DNA from: Actinoallomurus vinaceus
GTDB taxonomy: Bacteria > Actinomycetota > Actinomycetes > Streptosporangiales > Streptosporangiaceae
Direction: 5' to 3'
DNA: 64,000 bases
Assembly (NCBI RefSeq): GCF_039542055.1
Contig: NZ_BAABHK010000005.1
Location: 124,001-188,000 of the forward strand
Shown: positions 50,982 through 60,321 of the stretch, piece by piece
Layout of the letters: each line of letters begins with the position of its first letter
Position numbering within the stretch: the first letter of the stretch is position 1
The notes under the pieces: generated by a model
Told to the model about the DNA's origin: nothing
Database searches by the model: none
The model's input: only the letters and a program-made list of their open reading frames with translations
Program-made: the position numbers and the translations under genes

Positions 50982-51021
50982 TTGAACGTTCAAGGACGTT
51001 AGCAGCTACTTGAGCGCTCAA
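50982..51021. promoter_or_regulatory. Two 12-bp palindromes, MarR operators
   Basis: TTGAACGTTCAA (50982-50993) and TTGAGCGCTCAA (51010-51021) are each perfectly self-complementary and lie 28 bp centre to centre in the doxX-marR gap. The TTGA...TCAA form is typical of MarR-family sites. Confidence 0.75.
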
Positions 51022-51043
51022 CAACTCGGCTAGAATCGTGCTG

Positions 51044-51517
51044 ATGAGCGAGACACGATGGCTGAGCCCCGACGAGCAGAGCACCTGGCGGGCCTACTTG
51101 AACGCCCACCGGCTGCTGCTCGACGCGGTCGACGCGCAGCTCCGTCGTGACTCCGGCATGCCGCACGCCTACTACGAGATCCTGGTCCGGCTCTCGGACA
51201 CCCCCGACCGGGCGTTGCGCATGTCCGTGCTCGCCGACGGTCTTCGCGTCTCCGCGAGTCGGCTGTCGCACGCGATCGCGCGGCTGGAGGAGCGCGGCTG
51301 GGTGCGCCGGGAGGACTGCCCGACCGACAAGCGCGGTCAGCTCGCCGTCCTCACCGACGAGGGATTCGCCGCCCTGGCCGCCGCCGCGCCGGGGCATGTC
51401 GAGGCCGTCCGCGGCGCGCTGTTCGACGCGCTCGACCCCGAGCAGGTCCGATGGCTCGGCGCCATCAGCCAGACCCTCGCCGACCACCTCGCCTCAAGGG
51501 AACGCCGGACCGGCTGA
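51044..51517 (+). CDS. MarR-family transcriptional regulator
   Basis: 157 residues from ATG 51044 (a frame from 51038 adds two residues). Winged helix with MSVLADGLRVSASRLSHAIA and the wing REDCPTDKRGQLAVLTDEG. Divergent from doxX and separated from it by two palindromes that it probably binds, repressing both genes. No cysteine-based redox switch is obvious beyond one Cys in the wing (EDCPTDK). Confidence 0.9.
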   Translation: MSETRWLSPDEQSTWRAYLNAHRLLLDAVDAQLRRDSGMPHAYYEILVRLSDTPDRALRMSVLADGLRVSASRLSHAIARLEERGWVRREDCPTDKRGQLAVLTDEGFAALAAAAPGHVEAVRGALFDALDPEQVRWLGAISQTLADHLASRERRTG

Positions 51518-51618
51518 TCCGGCTCTCGGTGCGAGACACGGCCCGGGCTGGGTCCGACACGACGACCCGAGGTCCCCGGTCGTCCTGTTCCCACCTGAAG
51601 GTCACATGCTCGAACACT

Positions 51619-52605
51619 TCACCCCGGTCGGGCGGAGTGATCAGGGGCGGTTCGTTCCGCGCCGGTCCGGATCGCGGTGCGGAAGCCGCCCGGCGTGGTG
51701 GCGTATTCGCGGCGGAAGGCTTTCGCGAAGGCGAACGCGGAACCGTACCCGACGTCCTTGGCGATCTGCGCGAGGGTGTGGTCGGTGTCGCGCAGCAGCC
51801 GGGCGGCGACGGTCATCCGCCAGCGGGTGAGGTAGGTCAGCGGCGCCTCCCCGGCGAGGGCGGTGAACCGGCGCGCGAACGCGGCACGAGACAGGCCGGC
51901 CACGGCGCCGAGCCGCTCGACGGTCCATGGGTACGCGGGTTCGGTGTGCATGGCGGCGAGCGCCCGGGCGGTCACCGGGTCGGCGAGCGCCGCGGACCAG
52001 CCGGAGGCGCCGTCGGACTCACGCAGCCAGGCGCGGAGCATGTACACCAGGAGAGCGTCCACCAGCGACGGGACCACCGCCGCTGCGCCGGACGGCCCTG
52101 TCCGCAGTTCCTCGCCGAGCAACTCGACCATCGCCTGTAGGCCGGCGTGACGGCCCGGTAGTGCGGGCAGATGCAGAACCTCGGGCAGGTCGCGTAGCAA
52201 CGGATGCGGCTGCCTGCGCTCCAGCCGATACGCGCCGCACACGATCGTCGAGCGCGGGCCGTGGCCGGGCACGGTCATTCGACCGTACGGCGCGGAGGCG
52301 AACTCCCGTTGCGGCGAGAAGCCGGTGAGGGGCACCCCGGGCGCGGATGCCAGCGTGTGCGGCAGACCGCGGCACAGCAGCACGACGTCCCCAGGGCCGA
52401 GGTCGACGGGCTCGAATCCCGTGCCTTCGCCGGGCCCCTGCCGGTCGGGCAGCGGGGTCAGCCGGCACGTGCCCTGGAGAACGACGTGGAAGGCAGCGCC
52501 GGTGACGTGGTCGAAGCGCAGTCCCCAGGGTGCGTCCGCCTGAGTGTGCGCGGCGACCGGCCGCCCGAGGCGGATGGCGGTCAGGATGTCCGCGAGTACG
52601 TCCAC
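51619..52605 (-). CDS. AraC-family regulator with cupin domain
   Basis: 328 residues. N-terminal AraC_binding_2/cupin half (AAFHVVLQGTCRLTPLPD, DLGPGDVVLLCRGLPHTLAS) and C-terminal double helix-turn-helix (WTVERLGAVAGLSRAAFARR, then LAQIAKDVGYGSAFAFAKAF and the terminal RREYATTPGGFR). Members of this group control adjacent oxidoreductase genes; the NmrA-like gene at 52737 is divergent from it. Confidence 0.9.
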   Translation of the reverse strand: MDVLADILTAIRLGRPVAAHTQADAPWGLRFDHVTGAAFHVVLQGTCRLTPLPDRQGPGEGTGFEPVDLGPGDVVLLCRGLPHTLASAPGVPLTGFSPQREFASAPYGRMTVPGHGPRSTIVCGAYRLERRQPHPLLRDLPEVLHLPALPGRHAGLQAMVELLGEELRTGPSGAAAVVPSLVDALLVYMLRAWLRESDGASGWSAALADPVTARALAAMHTEPAYPWTVERLGAVAGLSRAAFARRFTALAGEAPLTYLTRWRMTVAARLLRDTDHTLAQIAKDVGYGSAFAFAKAFRREYATTPGGFRTAIRTGAERTAPDHSARPG

Positions 52606-52736
52606 GGCGTGACGGTATCGCCAGAGCCGGCGAGACGTACAGACAATGAACAGAGATTATGAGCCATTATGCGTCTCGCCTGCCGTGCCTATCGTGGCGT
52701 CCATACGGGTGATCGACATCCGAGGAGGAGAACGCG

Positions 52737-53576
52737 ATGACGGTATGGGTCGAAGGCGCCACGGGTAAGGCCGGACGGCGCGTGGTCGAGGCACTGGCGG
52801 CCGCCGGCGTGCCGGTACGTGCGGCCGGCCGCCATCCCGGCGAGCCGTCGCCCGGAGTGACGCCGGTGCTGTTCGACTGGCATGACCAGACCACCTGGGA
52901 GCCGGCGCTGGGCGACGCCGACACCCTGTTCCTCAAGGGCCTGGACAGCGACCCCCACGCCGATCGGGTCTTCGCCCGATTGATCGAATCGGCTCCGTGG
53001 GCGCGCCGCGTGGTGTTCATGTCCGGAGCCGCCGTCGGACGCACTCCGGCCGACACGCCGCGGCGCGCCGTGGAGCTGGCGGTGCAGCGCTCCGGAAGGG
53101 CGTGGACGATCCTGCGGCCGAGTTGGCTGCTGCAGAACTTCGACGAGGACGAATGGGTGTTCGCTCGGGCGCTCCGCGAGGACGGCGAACTGTACGCCTC
53201 CAGCGGTGACGGCCTGGTCGGTTTCGTCGACGCCCGGGACGTCGCCGCCGCAGCCGTCGCCATGCTGACCGAGGACGGCCACGACGGGCGGTGCTACACC
53301 ATCACCGGCCCGGAGGCGATCACGTTCGGCCGTGTCGCCGAGGTGCTGGCCACGGCCTCCGGCCGCCCGATCCGTCACGTCCAGGCCACGGTGCCGCAAC
53401 ACCGTGCCCACTTCGCCAGGTCAGGCCGGCCCGATGCCTGGATCGATCACATGCTGCACCTGTTCGAGGAGGTCGGGACCGGCCTGTACGCGACCGTCAC
53501 CGACGACCTTCACCGGCTCACCGGGAACCCGCCCAGAAGCCTGGAACGGTATGCCAAGGAGGTATGGGCCCGGTGA
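52737..53576 (+). CDS. NmrA-like NAD(P)-binding protein
   Basis: 279 residues. Starts VWVEGATGKAGRRVVEALAA (GxxGxxG Rossmann loop), with RRVVFMSGAAVGR, TILRPSWLLQNFDEDEW and FVDARDVAAAAVAML, as in atypical SDRs of the NmrA/TMR type. No catalytic Tyr-Lys pair in the classical position, so it may be a redox sensor or a quinone reductase. Probably controlled by the divergent AraC protein. Convergent with the NuoF-like gene (13-base gap). Confidence 0.88.
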   Translation: MTVWVEGATGKAGRRVVEALAAAGVPVRAAGRHPGEPSPGVTPVLFDWHDQTTWEPALGDADTLFLKGLDSDPHADRVFARLIESAPWARRVVFMSGAAVGRTPADTPRRAVELAVQRSGRAWTILRPSWLLQNFDEDEWVFARALREDGELYASSGDGLVGFVDARDVAAAAVAMLTEDGHDGRCYTITGPEAITFGRVAEVLATASGRPIRHVQATVPQHRAHFARSGRPDAWIDHMLHLFEEVGTGLYATVTDDLHRLTGNPPRSLERYAKEVWAR

Positions 53577-53589
53577 CCTGTTCGGACCG

Positions 53590-55065
53590 TCAGGGATTCT
53601 TGAGGCGTAGCGCGAGGGCGGGGCACATGTCGATCGCCTGGTGGGCCTGCCGGAGCAGCCGCTGCGGCACCGTCTTGCTCTCGACGACCGGGAAGCCGAA
53701 TTCGTCGAGGCTCACCAGGTCGGGGACGAGGTGCCCGCACAGGCCGTGCCCGGCGCACCGGGCCCAGTCCACCGTAAGAAACAGCCCGGTGTCCTCGGTC
53801 TCTTCCGCGGCCGCCTCTTCGCCGTCGATCGGCAGCAGGCCGCGTACCGGCCGGCCGCAGGTCCCGTCGGCCAGGTGGACGGCGACGTCGTCCGCGAACA
53901 CCTCGAGGGCCGAGGCGATGAAGCGTGCCGTGCCGTCCGGGTGATGGCAGGCACCGCGCCCCTTCACGACCTGCATGCCCTGCCGTACGGCGGACAGGGC
54001 CTCGTTCCTGGAATCGCCCTCCGCCAGCGCGCGCAGCGACCGGGCGAGGGCGGGCAGCCCGAGGCGGCAGGGGCCGCACTGCCCGGCGGACTCCAGGCCC
54101 ATGTAGGCGGCGACCCGGGCGACCTCGCCGAGCGGGCAGACGTCCGGGGCGAGCGGCAGGATGATGCCCGCGCCCAGGCTCGCGCCGGCCTTGGCGATGT
54201 CCTCGCGCGACACCAGCGCCCGGTTGGCGGCGGCGGGCGGGAGCCACGCGCCGTGGTAGCCGCCCATCAGGACGCCCTGGCCGACGTTCGCGCGGCACAG
54301 GTCGAGCACCTGGAACAGCGGGGTGCCGGTGGGGGCCTCGACGACGACCGGGCGTCCGCTGGGTCCCCAGACGGAGAGGAGGACGGTTCCGGGCTCGTCG
54401 GCGGTTCCGATCGCCGCGTACAGGTCCGGCCCGAGCTGGGAGAGCAGCGCGAGCTGGGCGAACGTCTCGGCGTTGGACAGCAGGGTGGGCAGCCCGTCCA
54501 CGCCGCGCTCCGCGGCCCGTACCTTGCGGCCCGGCGGCAGCGCGGGAGCGCCGTTGACGCCGTTGACCAGAGCGCCGCCCTCACCGGTGACGAAGCGCTC
54601 CGGCAGGCGGACGACGCGGATGAACCCGCCGAGGTTGCTCTCCACGACCGCGCTGCGGATGGACCGGCCGGCCCGGCCGCCGTCGGTCACGCCGATGACC
54701 ACCTCGCGGGCGCCGAGCGCGAGGGCGGCGAGCATCGCGCCGTCGAGGATGAGGTGCGGGGCGCGGGCCAGCAGCATCTTGTCCTTCGCGCTGGCGGGCT
54801 CGCCCTCGGTGGCGTTGACGAGGACCACGGTCTGGGCGTCCTGGCGGCGGGCGGCCGAGACGACCGCCTTGACCTTGCGGGCGAAGGGGAAGGCGGCGCC
54901 GCCGCGGCCGCGCAGGTCGACCTTCTCCGCCAGCGCGAGCAGCTCGCGCACGCTCCGCCGCCGGAACTCCCCGTGGATCTCCCGGTGCGCGGTCTGGTCG
55001 ATCCGCTGGTGACGGTGGAGTCCGCGGCCGAGGCGCGGCGGCCCCACATACCGGTAGTCCATCAT
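53590..55065 (-). CDS. NuoF-like flavo-iron-sulfur protein with ferredoxin tail
   Basis: 491 residues. The N-terminal FMN/NADH domain of complex I NuoF type (RGRGGAAFPFARKVKAV, NATEGEPASAKDKMLLARAP), a SLBB-like middle (WGPSGRPVVVEAPTGTPLF), and the iron-sulfur segment ESAGQCGPCRLGLPALARSL with GACHHPDG. A C-terminal ferredoxin-like part (VDWARCAGHGLCGHLVPDLV, DMCPALAL) has only three cysteines in the main motif, as in [3Fe-4S] ferredoxins. It overlaps the upstream membrane cytochrome-like gene by four bases. Probably a soluble electron-entry module for that membrane partner; the donor is inferred to be NAD(P)H. Confidence 0.82.
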   Translation of the reverse strand: MMDYRYVGPPRLGRGLHRHQRIDQTAHREIHGEFRRRSVRELLALAEKVDLRGRGGAAFPFARKVKAVVSAARRQDAQTVVLVNATEGEPASAKDKMLLARAPHLILDGAMLAALALGAREVVIGVTDGGRAGRSIRSAVVESNLGGFIRVVRLPERFVTGEGGALVNGVNGAPALPPGRKVRAAERGVDGLPTLLSNAETFAQLALLSQLGPDLYAAIGTADEPGTVLLSVWGPSGRPVVVEAPTGTPLFQVLDLCRANVGQGVLMGGYHGAWLPPAAANRALVSREDIAKAGASLGAGIILPLAPDVCPLGEVARVAAYMGLESAGQCGPCRLGLPALARSLRALAEGDSRNEALSAVRQGMQVVKGRGACHHPDGTARFIASALEVFADDVAVHLADGTCGRPVRGLLPIDGEEAAAEETEDTGLFLTVDWARCAGHGLCGHLVPDLVSLDEFGFPVVESKTVPQRLLRQAHQAIDMCPALALRLKNP

Positions 55066-55970
55066 TTCCGGTCACCCAGCCATGGCGCGGTCTCGGCGCG
55101 CAGCGCCGCCCAGAACTGATCATCGGGCAGTTCGCCGGTGTCCGCGGAGCTCCGGGGGTTCGCGCCGGCCCGGTCGCGGGGCTCGGCGCCGCCGTGGCGC
55201 GGACCGGCGCCGCCGGACACCCGGCCGTCGCCGCGGACCTTGCGGGCGCGGAGCATGCGCCGGTCCCGGGCCAGACGGGGCAGCCGGCCCGTCGCCGCGA
55301 TCGTCACCAGGACGGCGCAGACGATGTAGCTCCACGTGACCCAGGCCTTCGGCGGACGGCCCGCCGTCAGGCCGTGGATGATCGCCACGGCCCACATCAC
55401 GTACGCCAGCGCGTGCACCGTACGCCACAACCACGGGCGTGAGCCGGCGACGAACCGGCCGCGCAGCACCCCGGTGGCCACGACGACGACGAGCAGATCA
55501 CCGGCGATGGTGCCCAGACCGACCAGGAGGGCACGCTGCCCATGCCCGGTGAACGGCAGGAACGCGTCCAGGACGCTCGCGTGCGCCTCCATGACCTTCA
55601 AGACGATGTGCGCGACCAGGAAGCCGACGGCCATCACCGCGGTCGCGCGGTGGGCGCCCTGGGCGAGGATGCGCAGGCCGATCGGCAGGGTCCGTTGCGC
55701 GGCGGCCACGCCGGCGACGATCGCGGCGGTCGCCGCCAGGAGCGCGAACACGCCGACGTAGAACTCCAGGAACGCCCGGAGCCGCTCGACCAGGACGGCG
55801 CCCTGCGACGTCCGGCCGGCCACCAGCACGAAGGCGAGGAGCAGCAGCGTGACCAGCGTCGCCCGGCCGCGGCCGGGTCTTCGGGAGGGACGGTCCCGCA
55901 CCCGGCGGCGCCGCGCCCCGGGCTCCCGGGGGGCGTGCCGTGGGGCGGCGACCCGCTCAGAGGCGGGCAT
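55062..55970 (-). CDS. Ferric-reductase-like transmembrane protein
   Basis: 302 residues from ATG 55970 (GGGAG five bases upstream; GTG 55982 also in frame). Basic N-terminus, then about six helices: LVTLLLLAFVLVAG, EFYVGVFALLAATAAIVAGV, TAVMAVGFLVAHIVLKVMEA, LLVGLGTIAGDLLVVVVATG, ALAYVMWAVAIIHGLTAG, WSYIVCAVLVTIAATG. Histidines in paired helices (AHRATAV, VAHIVLKV, RTVHALAY, AIIHGL) fit di-haem binding as in ferric reductase/cytochrome b-like proteins. It overlaps both neighbours, indicating one operon with the M23-like and NuoF-like genes. Confidence 0.82.
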   Translation of the reverse strand: MPASERVAAPRHAPREPGARRRRVRDRPSRRPGRGRATLVTLLLLAFVLVAGRTSQGAVLVERLRAFLEFYVGVFALLAATAAIVAGVAAAQRTLPIGLRILAQGAHRATAVMAVGFLVAHIVLKVMEAHASVLDAFLPFTGHGQRALLVGLGTIAGDLLVVVVATGVLRGRFVAGSRPWLWRTVHALAYVMWAVAIIHGLTAGRPPKAWVTWSYIVCAVLVTIAATGRLPRLARDRRMLRARKVRGDGRVSGGAGPRHGGAEPRDRAGANPRSSADTGELPDDQFWAALRAETAPWLGDRK

Positions 55971-57147
55971 CGGGGCTCCCACCGGGCAGGGGGACGTTCG
56001 GGACGCGCACGCTCGGCGTGCCGGAGGGGGAGGGGCTCCCGGACGGCGCGGGGGTGGGCATCGCGCCGAAGTTGAGCAGCGGATTGTCCGCGTCGACGCG
56101 GACGCCGGCGCGCTCGGCGAACGTCGCCGCCGCCGTCTCGCGCAGGGTCCAGCCGCCGATCTGGAGCCGGTCGAGCCGCATCGGGCCGTTCGCGTCGCTG
56201 AGCGCGAACCGGACCATCCGCTGCGGTGCCTCGCCGCCGCCGCACGGCTGCTCGGTGCCGGTGCGGCCGAGGTAGTCGCCGCGCTTCACGAGACTTCCGT
56301 CCCGTACCCGCGTGACGTCGCTGAGCTGGTAGTACTCGCTCGCCAGCCCGTTCGGGTGGATCAGGAGCACGAGTCCGTGGCCGGGCGTGGAGGAGCACAG
56401 CCGGTAGATCCGCCCGTCGCCGGCGGCGAGGACGCGGCCGTCCCCGCCGTCGAAGCCGGACACGCCCTTGTCCGAGGCTAGGAGGGACCAGGACTGCCCG
56501 ATGCCCCACGGCAGCATGAGGCCCGTGTCGAGCGGGGTGTCGGCCGCCGTGCTGAACTTCGCCAGCACCGGCCGCTCGGCGTCCGGCACGACGGTGGCCG
56601 GCGCCTTCTTCAGCAGGGCGGCGAACGCCGGGGTCCCGGCGAGGGCGACCTCCCAGCCGGTCTGCGTCATCTGCGCGAGAAAGACGGATGACTCCGGCAT
56701 GACCGTCATATCCGACGGCGGGGGGATCGTCTCGGTGCCGAACGCCCAGCTGTCACGGCGGTCCATCCTGCTCAGCCGCACGATGGGGGCCTTCAGGGTG
56801 TCGACGCCGTAGTTGCGCCGGACCACGGGGCTGCGTTCGGCGAGTACGACCTTCTCCACCTTCCGGCTCAGCTGGGTGGCCGGGCTGACCGGGATCCGGG
56901 ACGGTGAGGGACGGGCGGAGACCGGACGGCGCGTGCGTGTGGGCGTCGCGTGGACGCGGCGTCGCTCGGCGACCGGGTGCCGGGCGGGTGGCGGCATGAC
57001 GACCTGCTCGACGATCGCGGCGAGCGCCAGTCCCACCACGATGACGACCACTCCGCCCAGGGCGGAGATCCTGTCGCCCAGCGACGCCGCGGGCCTCCGG
57101 CGGCGTGGGGGGCCGAGCCGTCCGTGCCTTCGGTGAGTCCTCGGCAT
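55957..57147 (-). CDS. Degenerate M23/LytM-like protein
   Basis: 396 residues from ATG 57147 (AGAGGCAGG upstream). One N-terminal membrane anchor (ALGGVVVIVVGLALAAIVEQ), a long Pro/Arg-rich and helical middle, and a LytM-like beta domain (GHGLVLLIHPNGLASEYYQL, VKRGDYLGRTGTE). The canonical zinc ligands (HxxxD and HxH, usually YAHL and HLHF) are replaced here by GFDGGDG, EYYQL and RMVRFAL, so it is unlikely to be an active hydrolase. Tail is Pro/Ser-rich. It is probably a scaffold or regulator; encoded first in the run with the ferric-reductase-like and NuoF-like genes. Confidence 0.72.
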   Translation of the reverse strand: MPRTHRRHGRLGPPRRRRPAASLGDRISALGGVVVIVVGLALAAIVEQVVMPPPARHPVAERRRVHATPTRTRRPVSARPSPSRIPVSPATQLSRKVEKVVLAERSPVVRRNYGVDTLKAPIVRLSRMDRRDSWAFGTETIPPPSDMTVMPESSVFLAQMTQTGWEVALAGTPAFAALLKKAPATVVPDAERPVLAKFSTAADTPLDTGLMLPWGIGQSWSLLASDKGVSGFDGGDGRVLAAGDGRIYRLCSSTPGHGLVLLIHPNGLASEYYQLSDVTRVRDGSLVKRGDYLGRTGTEQPCGGGEAPQRMVRFALSDANGPMRLDRLQIGGWTLRETAAATFAERAGVRVDADNPLLNFGAMPTPAPSGSPSPSGTPSVRVPNVPLPGGSPDARL

Positions 57148-57489
57148 CGACCTGCCTCTCCAGAGGACGATCGTTAGTGATCGAAACCGGATTGCGAGAG
57201 GAGTGTAGGGCTTCTGTGACCTTTTAGAGCGCTGAAAACGTGAAAAACCATCACAGAGAAGGTCGACTTTGCGGAGCGGAATGAGATCGTCACACCGCGC
57301 GCCCGATTCAGCCTCGTTTTGGGCATAGGGCCATTTCAGGGAAGTGGACCGCGAACCGCCCGATGGTGCCATTCGAGCAGATGGGCGGCTGCGAGAGCCG
57401 TCCATTCCGTCGTAAGGCCGCACCGGGCGGTGCCTATGTCCGGATCCGGCCAGCTTTCCGGGCAGTAGGAAATACGTTGCAGACGGTGT
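57148..57489 (-). other. Intergenic region between GH2 gene and M23-like gene
   Basis: 342 bases with AT-richer composition (57180-57260) than the coding DNA. It should hold the promoter of the M23-like operon (TACACT, complement of about 57202-57207, is a possible -10) and the end of the GH2 transcript (small hairpin at 57421-57434). I see no gene. Confidence 0.5.
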
Positions 57490-60321
57490 TCAGCCTCGGG
57501 CGGGGACGGTCAGGCCGGGGAGGTTCCAGCCGGTGATCCCGACGACGGGCGTCGCGCCCCGGAGGTCCGCGACGTGGTAGCTCGCGGTCAGCGTCGCACT
57601 CTGCCCCGGCCAGAGCGTGACGTCGTTGTCGCTCCAGCTGATCGGCAGGACCTGGTCGTCCCCGCCCAGCACGCGGCCGTCGGACCTGCCCCGGCGCACG
57701 TCGGCGCGCGTGAACACCGCGGGCACCGGCTTGGTCCCCACGTTGCGGACGGTGACCGTGGTGGTCGCCTCTCCGCCGTTCCGCCGGGTCGACGCGGACA
57801 CCTGCACCTTCGCGGCGGGCAGGCTCCGCAGCCCCGTCAGGTCCGCGTACCCGCCCGGAGCGAACACCGCTCCGCTGCCCTGGCCGATCGTCTTGGACCA
57901 GTCGATCTCGTCCGCCTTCGTCGACAGCCAGTAGACGTTCCGGCTCACCGTCGCGCCCGGTCGCGTCAGCGTCAGCTCCAGGAAGTACGTCGTGGAGATC
58001 CCCGCCGGGACCTTCGGGGCCAGCACGGTCCGCACGTCCTGGCTCGCGAGGGCCGGAACGGACTGCCGGGCCGTCGCCCGTACGGTGCCGTCGAGGTCGA
58101 TGAACCGCGCGGTCGCGGTCAGGCCGGACTGTGCCGCGTTGGTCAGGTTCGCCACCTTGACCGACTTGTCCGCGTAGTCGTACATGACGTGTACCAGCTC
58201 GCCGGCCTTCTTGGCGCCGAAATACACGCCCGGCTGGTCGAAGTCGTCGTTGTACAGGTTCCAGTGCAGCGACGGCCAGGCCTTGTTCAGCATCCAGTAG
58301 ATGACGCCGGTGCTGGGATTGACCTGGTCCTTCGAATGCCCGAGGTACGCCTCGAACTGCGCCCGCGTGACCTCGTACCCACCCATCTGGGCGATCTTCT
58401 GGTAGGACGCCATGTCGGACCAATGTCCGTAGCGATTCCACAACGGAGTGTTGTACTGCCCCATCCGGGCGGTCTTTGTGTAGTCGTTGTACTTCGGATA
58501 GACGTGGTAGATATCCGGGCCGGAGCCTGGGCCGCCCGCCGTGCTCGGATCCCACACCTTCTGCTGGTCCGCCGCCGTCAGGAACCGGTTGAGCGAGTCC
58601 TGGGTCGGCACGGTGTTGCCGGCGCTGGTCTCGGTGCCGTATGCCCAGGCGCTGCCCGCGTTGGTGTAGGTCGGGTCGTTCTGGTTCACCGTCTCGGGCC
58701 CGTTCGCCCACCAGTAGCCCGGCGGAACGTAGTTGTACGGGCCCTCCTTCGAACCCGAGGGGCCGAGCTTCGGCGACGACTTGTACTCCGCGGCCGCGAT
58801 CTGGGGCGTCGGCCAGTCCGCCGCGGCGAACGCCGACAGGTAGATCGCCTCCTTGGCCGCGTCCGGCGCCGCGTCGCTGCCCTGGTAGAACGTGAAGACG
58901 CTCGGGTGGTCGCGCAGCCACTGCGCGACGTGCGTGGCCTGGTTGCCGGCGTTGGCCTTGAGCGCGTCCGGCCACTTGGAGGAGGGGTCCTCCCAGCGGT
59001 CGCAGCACTGCCAGCCGGTCATGGCCAGGATTCCCTCGCGGTCCATCTGGGCGAACATGTCGTCCGGCGGCAGGTTCCCCTCGAACCGCAGGGTGTTCAG
59101 CCCGAGGTTCTTGACGTAGGAGAGCTGGTCGTGGATGTTCCGCGGGTCGTAGCGCATGAACATGTCCGGCGACCAGCCGCCGCCGCGGATCACCAGGGGC
59201 ACGCCGTTGACGACGAACCGCCGGGAGCCGTGCGACGCGTGCGTGCCGGCGGTCACCGGCGTCAGTGACGAGGTGACGGTACGGATGCCGAAGTCCTCGT
59301 CGGTACGGTCGGAGACCCGCCCGTCGACGCTCGCGCGCGCCGTCAGGTGGTACAGCGGCTGCGCGCCGAGCTGGTACGGCCACCAGACGGCGGGGTGCTC
59401 CAGGTGCAGCGACCGGTGGTCCGCCGGCGTCAGCGTCACCGTACGGGTCGACTTCGCGGGGACCGTGACGTCCGCCGCCACGGCGACGCGCGTCGCGCCG
59501 CGGGTGATCGTCGCGTCCAGCCGCGTCTTCCGCTCCGCGTCGGTGTCGTTGCGCAGGTCGGCCTTTACCGTGAGGTCGGAGCTGCTGAGGTTCGCGGCGT
59601 TGTGCTGGACGACGTGGACGTTCCGCAGGGACACCGGCCCGGCCTGGGCGAGCCGCGGCGCGAACCGCAGACCCGTGTTGCGGTCCGGCGCGGGCGGGTT
59701 CCAGTCGAGCTGGCTGTCGGTCAGGTACGTTTTCTTGTCGTTCTTGGCGACGTCGAGCGCGATGGCGTTCTGGCCGTCCCGGACGTACGGCGTGATGTCG
59801 TACTCCAGCCGGGAGTAAGCGCCTTGGAGCTGCGACCGGTCGGCGACCTTCGTGCCGTTGACCCACAGGTCCGCCGTGCCGAGGACGCCGTTCATGATCA
59901 GGAACGTGCGGCCGTCGCGTCGCGGGTGGACGGTCAGCTGCTCGCGGTACCACCAGTTCACGTTGAACTGGTCCTCGGGGACCTTCGCCAGGTTGTCGGA
60001 GTAGAAGATGTTCGGGTAGCGCCCGTTCTCGAGCAGCCCGGCCATCACCGTCTGCGGGCGGCTGATCGGCAGCCAGCCGCCGGTCGCGTACTCGGGCCGG
60101 GAGATCGTCGCTCCGGAGCCGCCCGCGACGGCGGACGACTGGATCTTCCAGCCGGAGTTCAGCTCACCGTCCGACGACGGCGCGGCCGACGTCGCGCTCG
60201 GCGCCGTGACGGCGGGCCGGGGCGGCGCGGCTCCGGTACGGGCGGCCGCCGAGGCCGGCGCGGCCGCGGCGAGCACCGCGCATGCCGCCAGGACGAGCGG
60301 CTGCGACCTCAGCCTGGACAC
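57490..60321 (-). CDS. Secreted GH2 exo-beta-D-glucosaminidase-like enzyme
   Basis: 943 residues from GTG 60321 (CAGGAGG six bases upstream). Signal peptide residues 1-~27 (LVLAACAVLAAAAPASA, AAA cleavage region). GH2 sugar-binding domain (~50-230: LWVNGTKVADRSQLQGAYSR), immunoglobulin-like domain (~230-330), TIM barrel (~340-680: GGGWSPDMFMRYDP, LGLNTLRFEGNLPP) and C-terminal beta domains. FYQGSDAAPDAAKEA (acid Asp) and WAYGTETSAGN (nucleophile Glu) match CsxA-type exo-glucosaminidases, which release glucosamine from chitosan. Its position near an endoglucanase suggests extracellular polysaccharide breakdown. Confidence 0.88.
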   Translation of the reverse strand: MSRLRSQPLVLAACAVLAAAAPASAAARTGAAPPRPAVTAPSATSAAPSSDGELNSGWKIQSSAVAGGSGATISRPEYATGGWLPISRPQTVMAGLLENGRYPNIFYSDNLAKVPEDQFNVNWWYREQLTVHPRRDGRTFLIMNGVLGTADLWVNGTKVADRSQLQGAYSRLEYDITPYVRDGQNAIALDVAKNDKKTYLTDSQLDWNPPAPDRNTGLRFAPRLAQAGPVSLRNVHVVQHNAANLSSSDLTVKADLRNDTDAERKTRLDATITRGATRVAVAADVTVPAKSTRTVTLTPADHRSLHLEHPAVWWPYQLGAQPLYHLTARASVDGRVSDRTDEDFGIRTVTSSLTPVTAGTHASHGSRRFVVNGVPLVIRGGGWSPDMFMRYDPRNIHDQLSYVKNLGLNTLRFEGNLPPDDMFAQMDREGILAMTGWQCCDRWEDPSSKWPDALKANAGNQATHVAQWLRDHPSVFTFYQGSDAAPDAAKEAIYLSAFAAADWPTPQIAAAEYKSSPKLGPSGSKEGPYNYVPPGYWWANGPETVNQNDPTYTNAGSAWAYGTETSAGNTVPTQDSLNRFLTAADQQKVWDPSTAGGPGSGPDIYHVYPKYNDYTKTARMGQYNTPLWNRYGHWSDMASYQKIAQMGGYEVTRAQFEAYLGHSKDQVNPSTGVIYWMLNKAWPSLHWNLYNDDFDQPGVYFGAKKAGELVHVMYDYADKSVKVANLTNAAQSGLTATARFIDLDGTVRATARQSVPALASQDVRTVLAPKVPAGISTTYFLELTLTRPGATVSRNVYWLSTKADEIDWSKTIGQGSGAVFAPGGYADLTGLRSLPAAKVQVSASTRRNGGEATTTVTVRNVGTKPVPAVFTRADVRRGRSDGRVLGGDDQVLPISWSDNDVTLWPGQSATLTASYHVADLRGATPVVGITGWNLPGLTVPARG

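Noticed and set aside
57148..57440. c-di-AMP (ydaO) riboswitch upstream of an M23-like gene, as is common in actinobacteria
   Set aside because: I could not find the conserved motif blocks on the leftward strand, and the M23 domain is degenerate.
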